64,000 nt of DNA from an uncultured Francisella sp. GTDB lineage: Bacteria; Pseudomonadota; Gammaproteobacteria; Burkholderiales; Neisseriaceae. This document shows positions 29,486 to 39,058 of the stretch, one piece after another (position 1 is the stretch's first letter; each line of letters begins with the position of its first letter). The notes beneath the pieces are model-generated. The model had not been told where the DNA came from, ran no database searches, and was given only the letters and a program-made list of their open reading frames with translations. The stretch lies in contig CALTVE010000003.1 in assembly GCA_943913135.1 (NCBI GenBank), positions 39,100 to 103,099 on the forward strand, given 5' to 3'. The position numbers were made by a program, and so were the translations under genes.

Positions 29486-30119
29486 GTATCGATCTCTAGT
29501 TTTTCTAACCAATTGGCGGTTAAGGTCATAACTTTTTTATTAATAAGAAGCGCCGCATGCCCTAAAGGGACTTCTGCCTTAGCTGCAAACTCTGGCATCT
29601 GCGTTTCTTCTAAAGCAACTAAACCATCATTAATTACGTTTTTAGGGAAAATACGCATCCAATTTTCTATCCCCGATCGAGTGCCAGCAATGCTGTATAA
29701 CGGGAGCGCTGGATCCCAAAGGGGTATTTCACCATTTAAAGAATAATTTAAAGAGCAACCGAGCATCCAGCGAAAAATAGCGCTCCTTTTACATAGGGTT
29801 TGAGCATAAAAACTACCTCGGTGTGGCGTACCTAAGGTCACTACCCGACTGCCTTTAAATAAATCCGGGGCTAAAGCACGAATATGACGAATCATAATTC
29901 CTCCCATACTGTGCCCTACCCAGAATAAAGGAGTATCGCTTTGGAGATTTTTAATTTCTTCTATCAATCTTTTTGCTTCATCTGGCACACTTTTTTTTAC
30001 TGTCTGATAGCTATAACTATGCGTTTTAAAACCTCTTTTACGCAATTGCCAGGCTATATAACTCATCCAAAAACGGTTGCAGAATAAGCCATGCAGTAAA
30101 ACTACTTTTTTTGTCTCAC
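29482..30119 (-). CDS. Alpha/beta hydrolase (lipase-like), 5' end frameshifted
   Basis: The intact part (ATG at 30066, 194 residues) has the nucleophile elbow GHSMGG and a distal His in PLGHAALL, but begins in the middle of the fold. Immediately upstream, the same frame continues as VVLLHGLFCNRFW, the first strand and oxyanion-hole HG motif of such hydrolases. The only ribosome binding site (AAGGAGAG) precedes a GTG at 30117-30119 that is in another frame and stops after five codons. One extra A in the seven-A tract (30106-30112) would join the two. The gene is therefore either freshly broken or relies on slippage. It is convergent with panC, overlapping by 4 nt. Confidence 0.75.
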
Positions 30120-30162
30120 GTCTTCTCTCCTTGTATGAAGTTAAGGGTTGGCAAAAGACCCA

Positions 30163-30199
30163 TAAAAAAGGGAGGAAAGCTGAAGCTCTTCCCCCCTTT
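30163..30199 (-). terminator. Terminator of the autotransporter gene
   Basis: On the minus strand a GC-rich stem (AAAGGGGGGAAGAGC against GCTTTCCTCCCTTT, with a mismatch or bulge and a four-base loop) is followed by TTTTTT. It begins about 17 nt after the autotransporter stop codon and ends before the damaged hydrolase gene. Confidence 0.75.
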
Positions 30200-30215
30200 C
30201 CCTATAAAGGGAGTA

Positions 30216-33200
30216 TCACAGTTCGTATCGATAACCGATCGAGTAAGAAAGATCCTTGTTTTTCGCTTTATTGCTATCGATTGAATAACTTACTGCAGTT
30301 GTAATACGTGCTTTCTTAGAAAGCTTATATTGTAAAGTAGGCTTAATTTCTACCCAATTTTTAGGATGACTTACTAAGCCATCGGGCACCCGTTTAAATT
30401 GAGTGTGGTACTCTTTCAAACCCCCTTCGCCTGACAAGCGGTTTTTATCCTGATTTAAAACGCGATTTATGGTTAAATCAACAGAACCACGTAAGCTTGC
30501 CGCATCATCGCCACAATCATCTGATAAACGCAAGCCTGCGCTCACGTACTCTTGATGGTGTTTTTGCTTAGCAAATTGCATAGCGGTACTGCTGCTGCCT
30601 TCTTCTTGATAACCAGAGACCGTATAGCGATAGTTGGTGTAGGCGGCAAAAGGCGCCAAAATCCAGCTATTGCCTAAATTAAACTCATAACCTGTTTCTA
30701 CCCGGCCGCCAAAAGTCGTTCCATTGGTTTCACCCTTCTCCATCCGAGTAAAATCGCCCAGAGGAACAGAACGTTCTATATCGCTAAAGCGAGTGACTGC
30801 CGCGCTTAAAATACCACTTACCCACCACGGTCCTTGGCTATATTGACCAAATACGTTCAGGCCTAAATCCCCTTGATCCGATTTAAAGTTGCGATTAGGC
30901 TTAGCAGCACTTAAGCCTAAAGAAGCCATCATTCCAATGTCTACGCCTTGTTGCGGACGATAGCCATATCCTATATTGAGGCCATTGTAGACTATCTCGT
31001 GATTATTTAGCGCCTTTTTCTGTTTGCTATAGCCACCAGAAAAACCACCAAATACATAAGTTTGTCCTTGACCTTCATAGGGACGAGCATTGATTCGGGT
31101 TAATTCCCCTAGCAGATAATCTTGCCGCGCTTGCGCCCCAATTTCCAGAGCCCGCGATAAGCCCGCCACATATGCAGGTGCATTTAAAGTCGCCATTGCA
31201 TATTCGGCGATAATACGATGCATCCAGGCACTCGGATGATGCCAATCGGTATACATATAGCGTTTCCCGTCTCCTCCATGGTAATAGGAATCGCCTGCAT
31301 CACAATTAGGCGCCACCTGTCCAATTTCACATTCGGGAACCAGAATTTCATCAATTCCATAGCGATTGGGATCTTCCAACACCTCGCCATAAAGTTGGTT
31401 GATATCCAACTGAACAATGTTACCGCCTTTAACCTGTGCAAGTCGGTCAGATTCAGCACCATTAAACCAGTTAATGATATTATTCTGCGCCTTGAAAACA
31501 GTATCAAAGTATGTTTCCACCCAGGCTCTAGGTAAGAAAGGATAACGGGCGTGAATAGCATTGATATTGTTTTCACGTAAGTAGGCCAAACCATGGCCTT
31601 GACTTAAGCTTCCTACTCGATTAGCAGGATTGCGCAAGAAGCTATCTTGGGCTTTTAACAGCCACCCCCCTACATTGAAAAGATCAAAAGGGGTCCCCCC
31701 AGTGATCATCCCCGTATCCACAGTCGCCTCTGCTAATACTCCAGTAAAAGGCGTGTAAGCAGAACTAGGCAAATTCATCACCAAAATGGGCCCTTCCGCC
31801 CCTTTATTAATTAATTTTTGCGCCAAAATACCAGGGAAAAGGGCTTTATCATTTAAATAGGGTTGATGGGGCGCCGCTCCTTTTAAAATCGTCTTCCAAT
31901 TCATCGGATTAAGGAGCGCATATTGAATATCGCCAGTTACATCGTTACCCCCTCCCCACAGCACAAAAATATCATCCTTATTAGCTTTTCCCCCATTTTT
32001 AGCAAGATAACGGTTTACTTGCCCTTTCAAGGAATCACGCGGGATCAACCAACTGATGGGATCTAATACATCAGAACGCAATACTGCCCCAGAAATGGCA
32101 TAGTTAGCACCCCCGCGATTGGCTGGCTTAATCGGCTTACCGCTTAAGGCCAAGGACAAATAAGAGTCGTAGAGAAGATAAGGATTACCATCGGCCATGT
32201 ATACTGAACCGCGGCCATATGAACCGCTATCTGACAGAGAGTCCCCCAATACTACTAAGTTACGGAACTCGAAGCCTTCTTTATGGTGCTCATAGTTATA
32301 AGGGAAAAAGCCGTATTTCCAATTGATATCTCGATGTGGTCCAGAAAGCTTAGAAAAACCCGCTCCTAAGCTAGAAGCCAGTACTGGTGTTAAGAAAGAG
32401 CTTTCTGCCGCACTCGGCGAACTGGTTAAACCTAAACCAGAAGCGCCCGTTAAAGAAGGGGCGGCGCTGATCATCGGAGTAGAAGCCGTGCTTAAAGAAG
32501 GCAACAGTGACAAAGCGCTCGGGATAAAAGAAGTAGAACCGATTCCCGCTGAAATCGGACCCACGCTGCTAGAAACAGGCAAACTCAAACTGAGCGCACT
32601 GGTGCTTGCCCCTAAAACGCTTGCCAACGATCCGGCTGGAACGGCCACACTGCTACTGCTTGAAGCCAATAAGGTATTGCTTAGGCTGCTCACTGCTGCT
32701 GAGGCAAAGCTATCAAAACTTGCCACACTATAGGCCAAAGGAATAGAAGAGCCAGAAGCACTCGCCACCCCTAAGGCGCTTGGTAAACTGCCGCTTAAAC
32801 CCAGGCTTAGGCTAGGGAATATGCTTGAAGAAGAGACTACATGCGAAGATTCTAAAGGCAAAGATAAGACAGAAGCACTGGGTGCAGCCAAAATAGAAGA
32901 CAAAGGCAAGAAAGCAATGCTGCTCGCGCTTTCGCTCGCTAAAAGACTGCTGCCACTTACAGAAGGTATAGAACTCGCAGAGGCACTACTTAACAAGCTT
33001 GCTGGGATAGAGCCAGAGAAAAAAGCGCTGGCCAAAGAAGGCGCCGCACTGATTAAAGGCACTAAAGCGCTGCTGCTTAACGCAGAACCGACTAAAGACG
33101 AAGGAGCCAAGATGGAAGAACTGGGCGCAACGCTGGGTGTAGAAACAGTCCAGGCAGTTAAAACGCCTGATAGGCCAGTGCTCCCTAAGAAGCTACTGGT

Positions 33201-36032
33201 TAAAGGAATTAAAGGTAGCAATATTGCCATCCCCAGAGGTACAAAAGCCAAAGATAAGGCTGAAGTAATCGCTGTTACTCCCGTTGTCACCGCTAAAGGT
33301 AAAGTAATCGGTAAAAGAAACAGTGAAAAAGGATTGGCTACCGAAAAGGCAGTTACTGCCAAAGAACTCGCCGCCGAGGGGCCAAAAATAAAACTGCCAC
33401 TGCTGCTAATGGCTGTCAATGCAGCTGTTGCCGACCCTACAATAGGAGCTGCAATGGCTGCGGTAGCGAATAAAGCGGTAGAAGTGGCCACCCCAGGCAG
33501 CGAAAGTAAAGCCGAAGGCAAACCTGCAGAAGCCAATAATGAATAATACGCCCCTAAACCTGTTAAAGAGGCGATCCCTGTGCCAAGGGTAGAAGCAACA
33601 ACGGCACTAGAAAGTAAAGGTGAAGCTGCAGATAAAGAAAATGATGCCGGCACCCCAGAACTTAACGCCAAACTAGCAATGCTAGAACCCAGTAAGCTAG
33701 AAATTTGCGAAGATTGAACAGGTAGCAAGGTCAAAGCAGCGCCGCTTCCTGAACTTATAAGACCAGAAGCCAGCAAGCTATCGGTTATTGAAGATAAAGG
33801 TAGGGACGCCAGACTGGATAATACCCCAGAAGGTGCCAAAGAAGAATTGGCTGCTTCACTTAAAGAAGGAAGACCACTGCTTAACGCTGCCAAAGGAGGC
33901 AAAGCTAAAGCGCTGGTTGAAATCGCGGTGCTAGAACCTAATAGAGCGCTTGTCGCCGCTAAACTACTTGGCAGAGAGAGGGAAGGAATAGAGACACTGG
34001 CCCAGCTTCCTAAAGCGCTTAATCCTGATAATAAAGTGCTGGAGGCCAAAGAAGCCACCAGAGGACTTAAACTTGAGGCCAAGAAAGATCCACTTACAGA
34101 AGTAACAGGCGCACTTAGCCCAATCAAGCTAGAACTCAGACTCAAGCCTAAGGAAGTAAGTGCGGGGATAAAAGAAGTGAACCACGCACTTGACAATATA
34201 GAAGGTAGACTTAACAAAGCATTAGATAAACTGCTCGCAGTAAAAGAAACGCTCAAAATTTGTGAGCTTACTGCTGAACTTAAACGACTCACACTGGAAG
34301 GCGCAATCGATAAAGCCGATATCCCCGCAGATAAACTTAAAGCAGAGCTCGCTGCCAGAGTAGACCATAAAGAAACCGGTACTAGACTAGAAGAACCCAA
34401 TAAGCTTAGAGAAATGCCACCGATAGACAAGATGCTGCTGAAAATTGCACTCGACACACTCAGCGGCACCGCGCTCAAAAGCAAAGAGCTACTTGCAAAA
34501 AGGGCAGAACTTACTGCCAATTCTCCTATCCCTAAACTGGGAAGAAGAGAACTCATGAGCGGCAAAGATAATAAGCTGGAACTGGTTAAAGCCACTGCTA
34601 AAGGTGCAGAAGAAAAAGCTAAAACACTTGCACTGGCCGCACTGCTGGGAGCCAAAGGAAGTAGCTCCAGGGGTAAAGAAGATAACACCCCTGCTAAAGC
34701 AAATATACCAGCGCTGGCAGAACTGGGGACCAAAGCTAAAGAGCTAGAAGAAAAGGTTAAAGGGATGCTCAAAGTAGCAATGCCTACAGAAGATAAAGAA
34801 GCGATACTTAAGTTGGTTACCCCGCTGGCCGCCGTTAAAGAAGCCGGCAGACTACCAAGTAAACTATAAAGCCCACTGCTTAAGCTTGTTACATTTAAAG
34901 AAGCACTGATGATATCCGCTAAGCTCGCTGCCAAGGACAAAGCGGCAGAAGTCCCTAAAGTTACACTGGAAAGGGAAGGTATAAGAGCGCTTGCAGAACT
35001 TAAAGTGGGCAAAGAACTGGAAAGCAGGGCAGGCAGAAGCACGACAGACCCTGACGAACTCAGTGCACTCGTCAAAACACTGCTTGTCAAACTTAATGTT
35101 AAAGGCGCAGAACTTAATAAAGGAGCACTGATCGGCGCTGAAAGGCTTAAGGGCAATGCGCTTAAAGACGCACTCAAGGGGGCAAAAGAAGCAGATAAAG
35201 TTTCCACCGATGCTAAAGAAGCGCCAGAGAGCAAGAAAGAAGAGAGTCCTTGGCTTAAGATGCTTGATAAAGCGCTCTGTGCGCTTAGGCTACTCTGCAA
35301 AGAAGAAGCCAAAATGCTGCTTGTTAAAGAAGATAAGTGTAAAGAAGCAAAGCTGCTACCTGGAATAGCACTGCTTAGCGCCGATATCGATAAAAGGGTG
35401 CTGCTACTAGCAAGCGAAGATTTTACGGCTAAAGAGTGGGCACTATTGACTAAAGAAGACACCTGCAAAGGCTGACCCCACGTGATTTCATCGGCAAATC
35501 TATCCCATTCTAAAGTCAGTACAGGGGGTCTTGTCAGAAAGCCAAGTTCGGGAACCAAAGGTTTGCGTTCTCCACTTCCAACCAAACCAGCGATCAACAG
35601 TCCTCCTTGTAAAAGAGCGGAAGCAACCGCTCCTCCTTTTGAACATTCACCACAAATTTGTTCATAACCGGTAATGGCGACCGCTTTAGCAGGAGCCTTT
35701 GCCGCTTGTTCTCTTTCTTTTTGATCTTCGATCGTCACTTTATCCAGCGGAGTATAGGTTTCTTTACTCCCACTTCCAGAGGGTTCAATAGAGGGTTCCC
35801 CGCTTGCACTAGGGGCCAAGTCCGCGGGTGCAGATTCAGGCGCATAATCATAAGAAGGATTAGAGGTTTCTGGTGCTTGATCACGACGAGGGCCAGGAAT
35901 TGGCTGAATGACATGTTCTCCCTCTTCACCAGATTCAATAGGAATATCAATACTGTTCGCTGTTTGACTCCAAAAAGGGGTCAATGCAGTTAATACTAGG
36001 ATATAACCCTTTCTATACTGAAAGTTTTTCAC
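30216..36032 (-). CDS. Giant GDSL-esterase autotransporter with Ser/Leu/Ala-rich region
   Basis: The protein has 1938 residues. It starts with GTG at 36030-36032 after GGGGAGAGG. It has a signal peptide (cleavage likely near TANS, residue 27), a Pro/Ser/Glu-rich segment to about 110, and a short domain with CGEC to about 190. About 1,040 nearly uncharged residues rich in Ser, Leu and Ala follow (about 190-1235). Then comes a GDSL esterase passenger with block I VVLGDSLSDSGS near residue 1262, the GGGNDV block and the catalytic DWHHPS, and finally a C-terminal autotransporter barrel ending YSIGYRYEL. EstA-type esterases are around 650 residues, so the N-terminal 1,200 residues are an addition. 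The esterase and barrel calls are firm; the role of the low-complexity region is unknown. Confidence 0.9.
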   Translation of the reverse strand: MKNFQYRKGYILVLTALTPFWSQTANSIDIPIESGEEGEHVIQPIPGPRRDQAPETSNPSYDYAPESAPADLAPSASGEPSIEPSGSGSKETYTPLDKVTIEDQKEREQAAKAPAKAVAITGYEQICGECSKGGAVASALLQGGLLIAGLVGSGERKPLVPELGFLTRPPVLTLEWDRFADEITWGQPLQVSSLVNSAHSLAVKSSLASSSTLLSISALSSAIPGSSFASLHLSSLTSSILASSLQSSLSAQSALSSILSQGLSSFLLSGASLASVETLSASFAPLSASLSALPLSLSAPISAPLLSSAPLTLSLTSSVLTSALSSSGSVVLLPALLSSSLPTLSSASALIPSLSSVTLGTSAALSLAASLADIISASLNVTSLSSGLYSLLGSLPASLTAASGVTNLSIASLSSVGIATLSIPLTFSSSSLALVPSSASAGIFALAGVLSSLPLELLPLAPSSAASASVLAFSSAPLAVALTSSSLLSLPLMSSLLPSLGIGELAVSSALFASSSLLLSAVPLSVSSAIFSSILSIGGISLSLLGSSSLVPVSLWSTLAASSALSLSAGISALSIAPSSVSRLSSAVSSQILSVSFTASSLSNALLSLPSILSSAWFTSFIPALTSLGLSLSSSLIGLSAPVTSVSGSFLASSLSPLVASLASSTLLSGLSALGSWASVSIPSLSLPSSLAATSALLGSSTAISTSALALPPLAALSSGLPSLSEAANSSLAPSGVLSSLASLPLSSITDSLLASGLISSGSGAALTLLPVQSSQISSLLGSSIASLALSSGVPASFSLSAASPLLSSAVVASTLGTGIASLTGLGAYYSLLASAGLPSALLSLPGVATSTALFATAAIAAPIVGSATAALTAISSSGSFIFGPSAASSLAVTAFSVANPFSLFLLPITLPLAVTTGVTAITSALSLAFVPLGMAILLPLIPLTSSFLGSTGLSGVLTAWTVSTPSVAPSSSILAPSSLVGSALSSSALVPLISAAPSLASAFFSGSIPASLLSSASASSIPSVSGSSLLASESASSIAFLPLSSILAAPSASVLSLPLESSHVVSSSSIFPSLSLGLSGSLPSALGVASASGSSIPLAYSVASFDSFASAAVSSLSNTLLASSSSSVAVPAGSLASVLGASTSALSLSLPVSSSVGPISAGIGSTSFIPSALSLLPSLSTASTPMISAAPSLTGASGLGLTSSPSAAESSFLTPVLASSLGAGFSKLSGPHRDINWKYGFFPYNYEHHKEGFEFRNLVVLGDSLSDSGSYGRGSVYMADGNPYLLYDSYLSLALSGKPIKPANRGGANYAISGAVLRSDVLDPISWLIPRDSLKGQVNRYLAKNGGKANKDDIFVLWGGGNDVTGDIQYALLNPMNWKTILKGAAPHQPYLNDKALFPGILAQKLINKGAEGPILVMNLPSSAYTPFTGVLAEATVDTGMITGGTPFDLFNVGGWLLKAQDSFLRNPANRVGSLSQGHGLAYLRENNINAIHARYPFLPRAWVETYFDTVFKAQNNIINWFNGAESDRLAQVKGGNIVQLDINQLYGEVLEDPNRYGIDEILVPECEIGQVAPNCDAGDSYYHGGDGKRYMYTDWHHPSAWMHRIIAEYAMATLNAPAYVAGLSRALEIGAQARQDYLLGELTRINARPYEGQGQTYVFGGFSGGYSKQKKALNNHEIVYNGLNIGYGYRPQQGVDIGMMASLGLSAAKPNRNFKSDQGDLGLNVFGQYSQGPWWVSGILSAAVTRFSDIERSVPLGDFTRMEKGETNGTTFGGRVETGYEFNLGNSWILAPFAAYTNYRYTVSGYQEEGSSSTAMQFAKQKHHQEYVSAGLRLSDDCGDDAASLRGSVDLTINRVLNQDKNRLSGEGGLKEYHTQFKRVPDGLVSHPKNWVEIKPTLQYKLSKKARITTAVSYSIDSNKAKNKDLSYSIGYRYEL

Positions 36033-36230
36033 TCTAACCTCTCCCCGTAGAAAAATAACACGTCTGTCGTTTTAAAAAATTGTTATATACCCGCCATCTC
36101 TTGAATATAACTATATAGCTTCTTTACTTTGAAGGTACCAAAGCATAATAACTTATCTTTAAATAGAAATCCCCTTCACCCTGACTTTCTACAACGCTCT
36201 TTCCAAAAGGAGTGTTGTATATATACCACT

Positions 36231-37646
36231 TTATCTTTCTCTCTTTTCTTCAGGTAATACCTTACCAGGATTCATTATTCCCTTAGGATCTAAATTTTTT
36301 TTGATTTGGCGCATCAAAGCAATTTCCGCCTCCGAACGCGCCCAAGGCAGCCACTTGGTTTTTAATTGACCTACCCCATGCTCGGCGGCCACTGTTCCCT
36401 TAAAATCAGCGACCACTTTATAGACAATCCCATTAATAGGGCCTTCAAAATTATACACTTTTTCATCTTTTGCCCGATCTAAGGCCACATCATAATGTAG
36501 GCTCCCATCACCGAAATGGCCAAATAACAGCGTATGCACATCGTCAAAAGATGCCTGTAGCGCTTTCTCTGCCGCGTGAATAAAAGCAGGTAAGGCATGA
36601 ATGGGCACCCCGATATCATGCTTAATGGTTATTCCCCAGTAATGACGCTGTGCTTCAGATAAACCCTCTCTTAGGCGCCACAATTGTTGTCTTTGCTCTT
36701 GGTTCAAGGCGATTATCGCATCTTCGAATCTCTCTTGTTGTAGAAAGTCGCTTAATGTATCAAGACTAGCACTTTTTTCATCATTAAAACTTAATTCAAC
36801 CAGCACCCAAGCTTGATGGGGCAAAGTGAAATTCTGCTTTTGCAGCTTATTTGCCCAAGTCACGATCGTTTTATTCATGTATTCAAAAGCACTTAAAGCT
36901 TCCCCATATTTTTGCCGCAGCAAAAAAAGCAAAGTTAAAGCAGCTTCAGGGTCTGCACAGCCTACTAAAAAAGTGAGTTTATAAGGCAAAGGAGCAAATA
37001 ACTTTAACGTTGCAGCGGTGATCACCCCTAAAGTTCCTTCACTGCCTATCCACACTTGCTTGCAGTCCATGCCAGCGGTATTTTTGTATAGGCTCTCTAG
37101 ATGGGAAATAATTCTGCCATCAGCTAACACCACTTCTAGACCCACCACTAAGGAACGCATCGGACCATACCGCACTACATGGACACCCCCAGCATTACAG
37201 GCAATTAATCCTCCTACCTGACAAAGATTCTCGCTGGCCAAACTTAAAGGGAAATAGTAACCATGATGGGAAGCATTTTCTTGCACAGCGTTTAAAGTCA
37301 TACCTGCTTCTACGGTTAAAGTTGCGTCGTATTTACTAAAGGCTCTTACCCGATTTAAACGCTCTAGAGATAAAATAATACTGTTTTTATCCTTAGGTAT
37401 GCTGCCCCCACATAAGCCGGTATTCCCTCCTTGCGGGGTCACGGGGATATTGTTTTGGTAGGCAAAAGTTAAAAGGCGAGCCACTTCATCACTATTTTTA
37501 GGGAGCACTACACAACTTTCTTCTGCGTAATAACGTTTGCGCCAATCGACAAGGTAGCGCTCCTGAGAGCGACCGGGTGGCACGACTGCTTCTGCTCCTA
37601 AAAGCTCAGTCACTGCCTGACTAATAAATTCTATTCGTTTAGCCAT
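36231..37646 (-). CDS. FAD-linked D-2-hydroxyacid dehydrogenase (D-2-hydroxyglutarate or D-lactate type)
   Basis: This 471-residue flavoprotein belongs to the GlcD/D2HGDH family. The FAD-binding PCMH domain has VTPQGGNTGLCGGSIP and GSEGTLGVIT. The C-terminal domain has the metal/substrate-site motif HFGDGSLHYDV and AEHGVGQ. I choose ATG 37646 after AAAGGAGAC; the longer frame opens at a GTG inside that region. The nearby serC suggests a role in removing D-2-hydroxyglutarate formed by serine biosynthesis, but the exact substrate cannot be read from sequence. Confidence 0.88.
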   Translation of the reverse strand: MAKRIEFISQAVTELLGAEAVVPPGRSQERYLVDWRKRYYAEESCVVLPKNSDEVARLLTFAYQNNIPVTPQGGNTGLCGGSIPKDKNSIILSLERLNRVRAFSKYDATLTVEAGMTLNAVQENASHHGYYFPLSLASENLCQVGGLIACNAGGVHVVRYGPMRSLVVGLEVVLADGRIISHLESLYKNTAGMDCKQVWIGSEGTLGVITAATLKLFAPLPYKLTFLVGCADPEAALTLLFLLRQKYGEALSAFEYMNKTIVTWANKLQKQNFTLPHQAWVLVELSFNDEKSASLDTLSDFLQQERFEDAIIALNQEQRQQLWRLREGLSEAQRHYWGITIKHDIGVPIHALPAFIHAAEKALQASFDDVHTLLFGHFGDGSLHYDVALDRAKDEKVYNFEGPINGIVYKVVADFKGTVAAEHGVGQLKTKWLPWARSEAEIALMRQIKKNLDPKGIMNPGKVLPEEKRER

Positions 37647-37717
37647 GTCTCCTTTCTTCACACTAAAAAATTCTATGCTACCATTTCTGAATTATTAAAA
37701 GTTTATTTTTCAAGTCT

Positions 37718-39058
37718 ATGAATGCGTTTAAGCGACCCCTGCCATCCTTAACTGTTCCTGAAAAAAAAGCACGTCAAAACTTACGCACTATGCGTACTTT
37801 AGCCACCTTTTTACTGATTCTAGCAGCGATTGGCTATTTATTAGCAAGCTATTATCTAAAATTTTATCCTGCTTTAATCCATGTTAAAGTTTTTTGTGAA
37901 GCGTCCATGGCGGGAGCATTGGCTGATTGGTTTGCCGTAGTCTCCTTGTTTAAGCATCCTTTAGGCTTACCCATCCCGCACACGGCGATCCTTCCTAAAA
38001 ACCAGGCTCGGCTTGCTCAACAATTGGGTTTATTTATCGAAACCAATTTTTTAGATCCTGTTTCCTTAGCCCAAAAACTATCGATTTATCAACCGGTAGA
38101 TAAGATTCTAAAAAAGTTAGCAAAAGAATCTTCGGCACGAAATTTATTACAGATAGGGCTTTATATTATAGAAAATATCTCCGCTCAAACCATTGATGGA
38201 GCCTTAAAAGCATTGACAAAAAACCAACTCTCACCTTCACAACTGGGTTCCTTGGCCGCTCACACCTTATCTTTAATGCAAAACAAAAATTATGATGATC
38301 AACTGTTAGACGAAGTGCTTAAAGAACTGATTTTATGGCTCAAATCATCAGATACCCGTTTATTGATCGAAAAGCAGATAAATCACTGGCTAAAACAGCT
38401 AAAAACGGGTGCTAAAAAAAGCTTATGGAATAAATTTGTTCTACTGTTCAAGGGAGGCGCTGCCGATTTAGTAGATGGCTATCTCGCAAGCAAAATCGCT
38501 ACTTGGCTAGAAGAGACCTGTATAACGGTATACATGAATCCAAATCACTTTATACGCCGTGCTTATAAAGAAAAATGGTATTATTTTTCTCAGAAACTGG
38601 AGAAAGATCCTGACCTTCAGCAAGACATCGCTGATGCTTTAGTTAAACTCATCGACAGCCCGGAAGTAAAAAACTTTCTAGAAAATAGCTGGCATACCTT
38701 TCAAACCTGGTTTAAAGAGGATCTTGCAGCAAAAGACGGTCAAAGCATTTACCATCTGCATCAATTCTTCCTCAAAGTCAGCCAAGACCTCTTAAATAAA
38801 CCAGAAACTATCTTATTGTTAAACCAAAAGCTCGTTCATTTTACTGAAGCGACGGTCGCGCGTTATCGTTCGTTAGCGGCTCAATATGTGGAAGAGAGCG
38901 TTAAGTCATGGAACAGCTCTGAACTGTTGCGCAAGTTAGAACTCAATATTGGCAAAGATTTACAATATATTCGCATTAATGGTGCCTTAGTGGGAGGCAT
39001 CGTTGGGTTAATGATTTCCACTTTAGCCACCTTTTTGCACCAGTTTGGTTTTTACTGA
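37718..39058 (+). CDS. DUF445 (YjiN-like) membrane protein
   Basis: This 446-residue protein has one hydrophobic segment at about 27-48, the conserved DUF445 stretch KVFCEASMAGALADWFAVVSLFKHPLGLPIPHTAI (about residues 58-92), a long helical middle and a C-terminal hydrophobic helix (IRINGALVGGIVGLMI). The family is widespread and of unknown function. The end overlaps the convergent serC gene by 7 nt. Confidence 0.85.
   Translation: MNAFKRPLPSLTVPEKKARQNLRTMRTLATFLLILAAIGYLLASYYLKFYPALIHVKVFCEASMAGALADWFAVVSLFKHPLGLPIPHTAILPKNQARLAQQLGLFIETNFLDPVSLAQKLSIYQPVDKILKKLAKESSARNLLQIGLYIIENISAQTIDGALKALTKNQLSPSQLGSLAAHTLSLMQNKNYDDQLLDEVLKELILWLKSSDTRLLIEKQINHWLKQLKTGAKKSLWNKFVLLFKGGAADLVDGYLASKIATWLEETCITVYMNPNHFIRRAYKEKWYYFSQKLEKDPDLQQDIADALVKLIDSPEVKNFLENSWHTFQTWFKEDLAAKDGQSIYHLHQFFLKVSQDLLNKPETILLLNQKLVHFTEATVARYRSLAAQYVEESVKSWNSSELLRKLELNIGKDLQYIRINGALVGGIVGLMISTLATFLHQFGFY

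Noticed and set aside
33847..34869. 340-codon plus-strand frame with a soluble, helical-looking product
   Set aside because: It is the shadow of the Ser/Leu/Ala-rich part of the autotransporter, whose sense frame is continuous from signal peptide to barrel.
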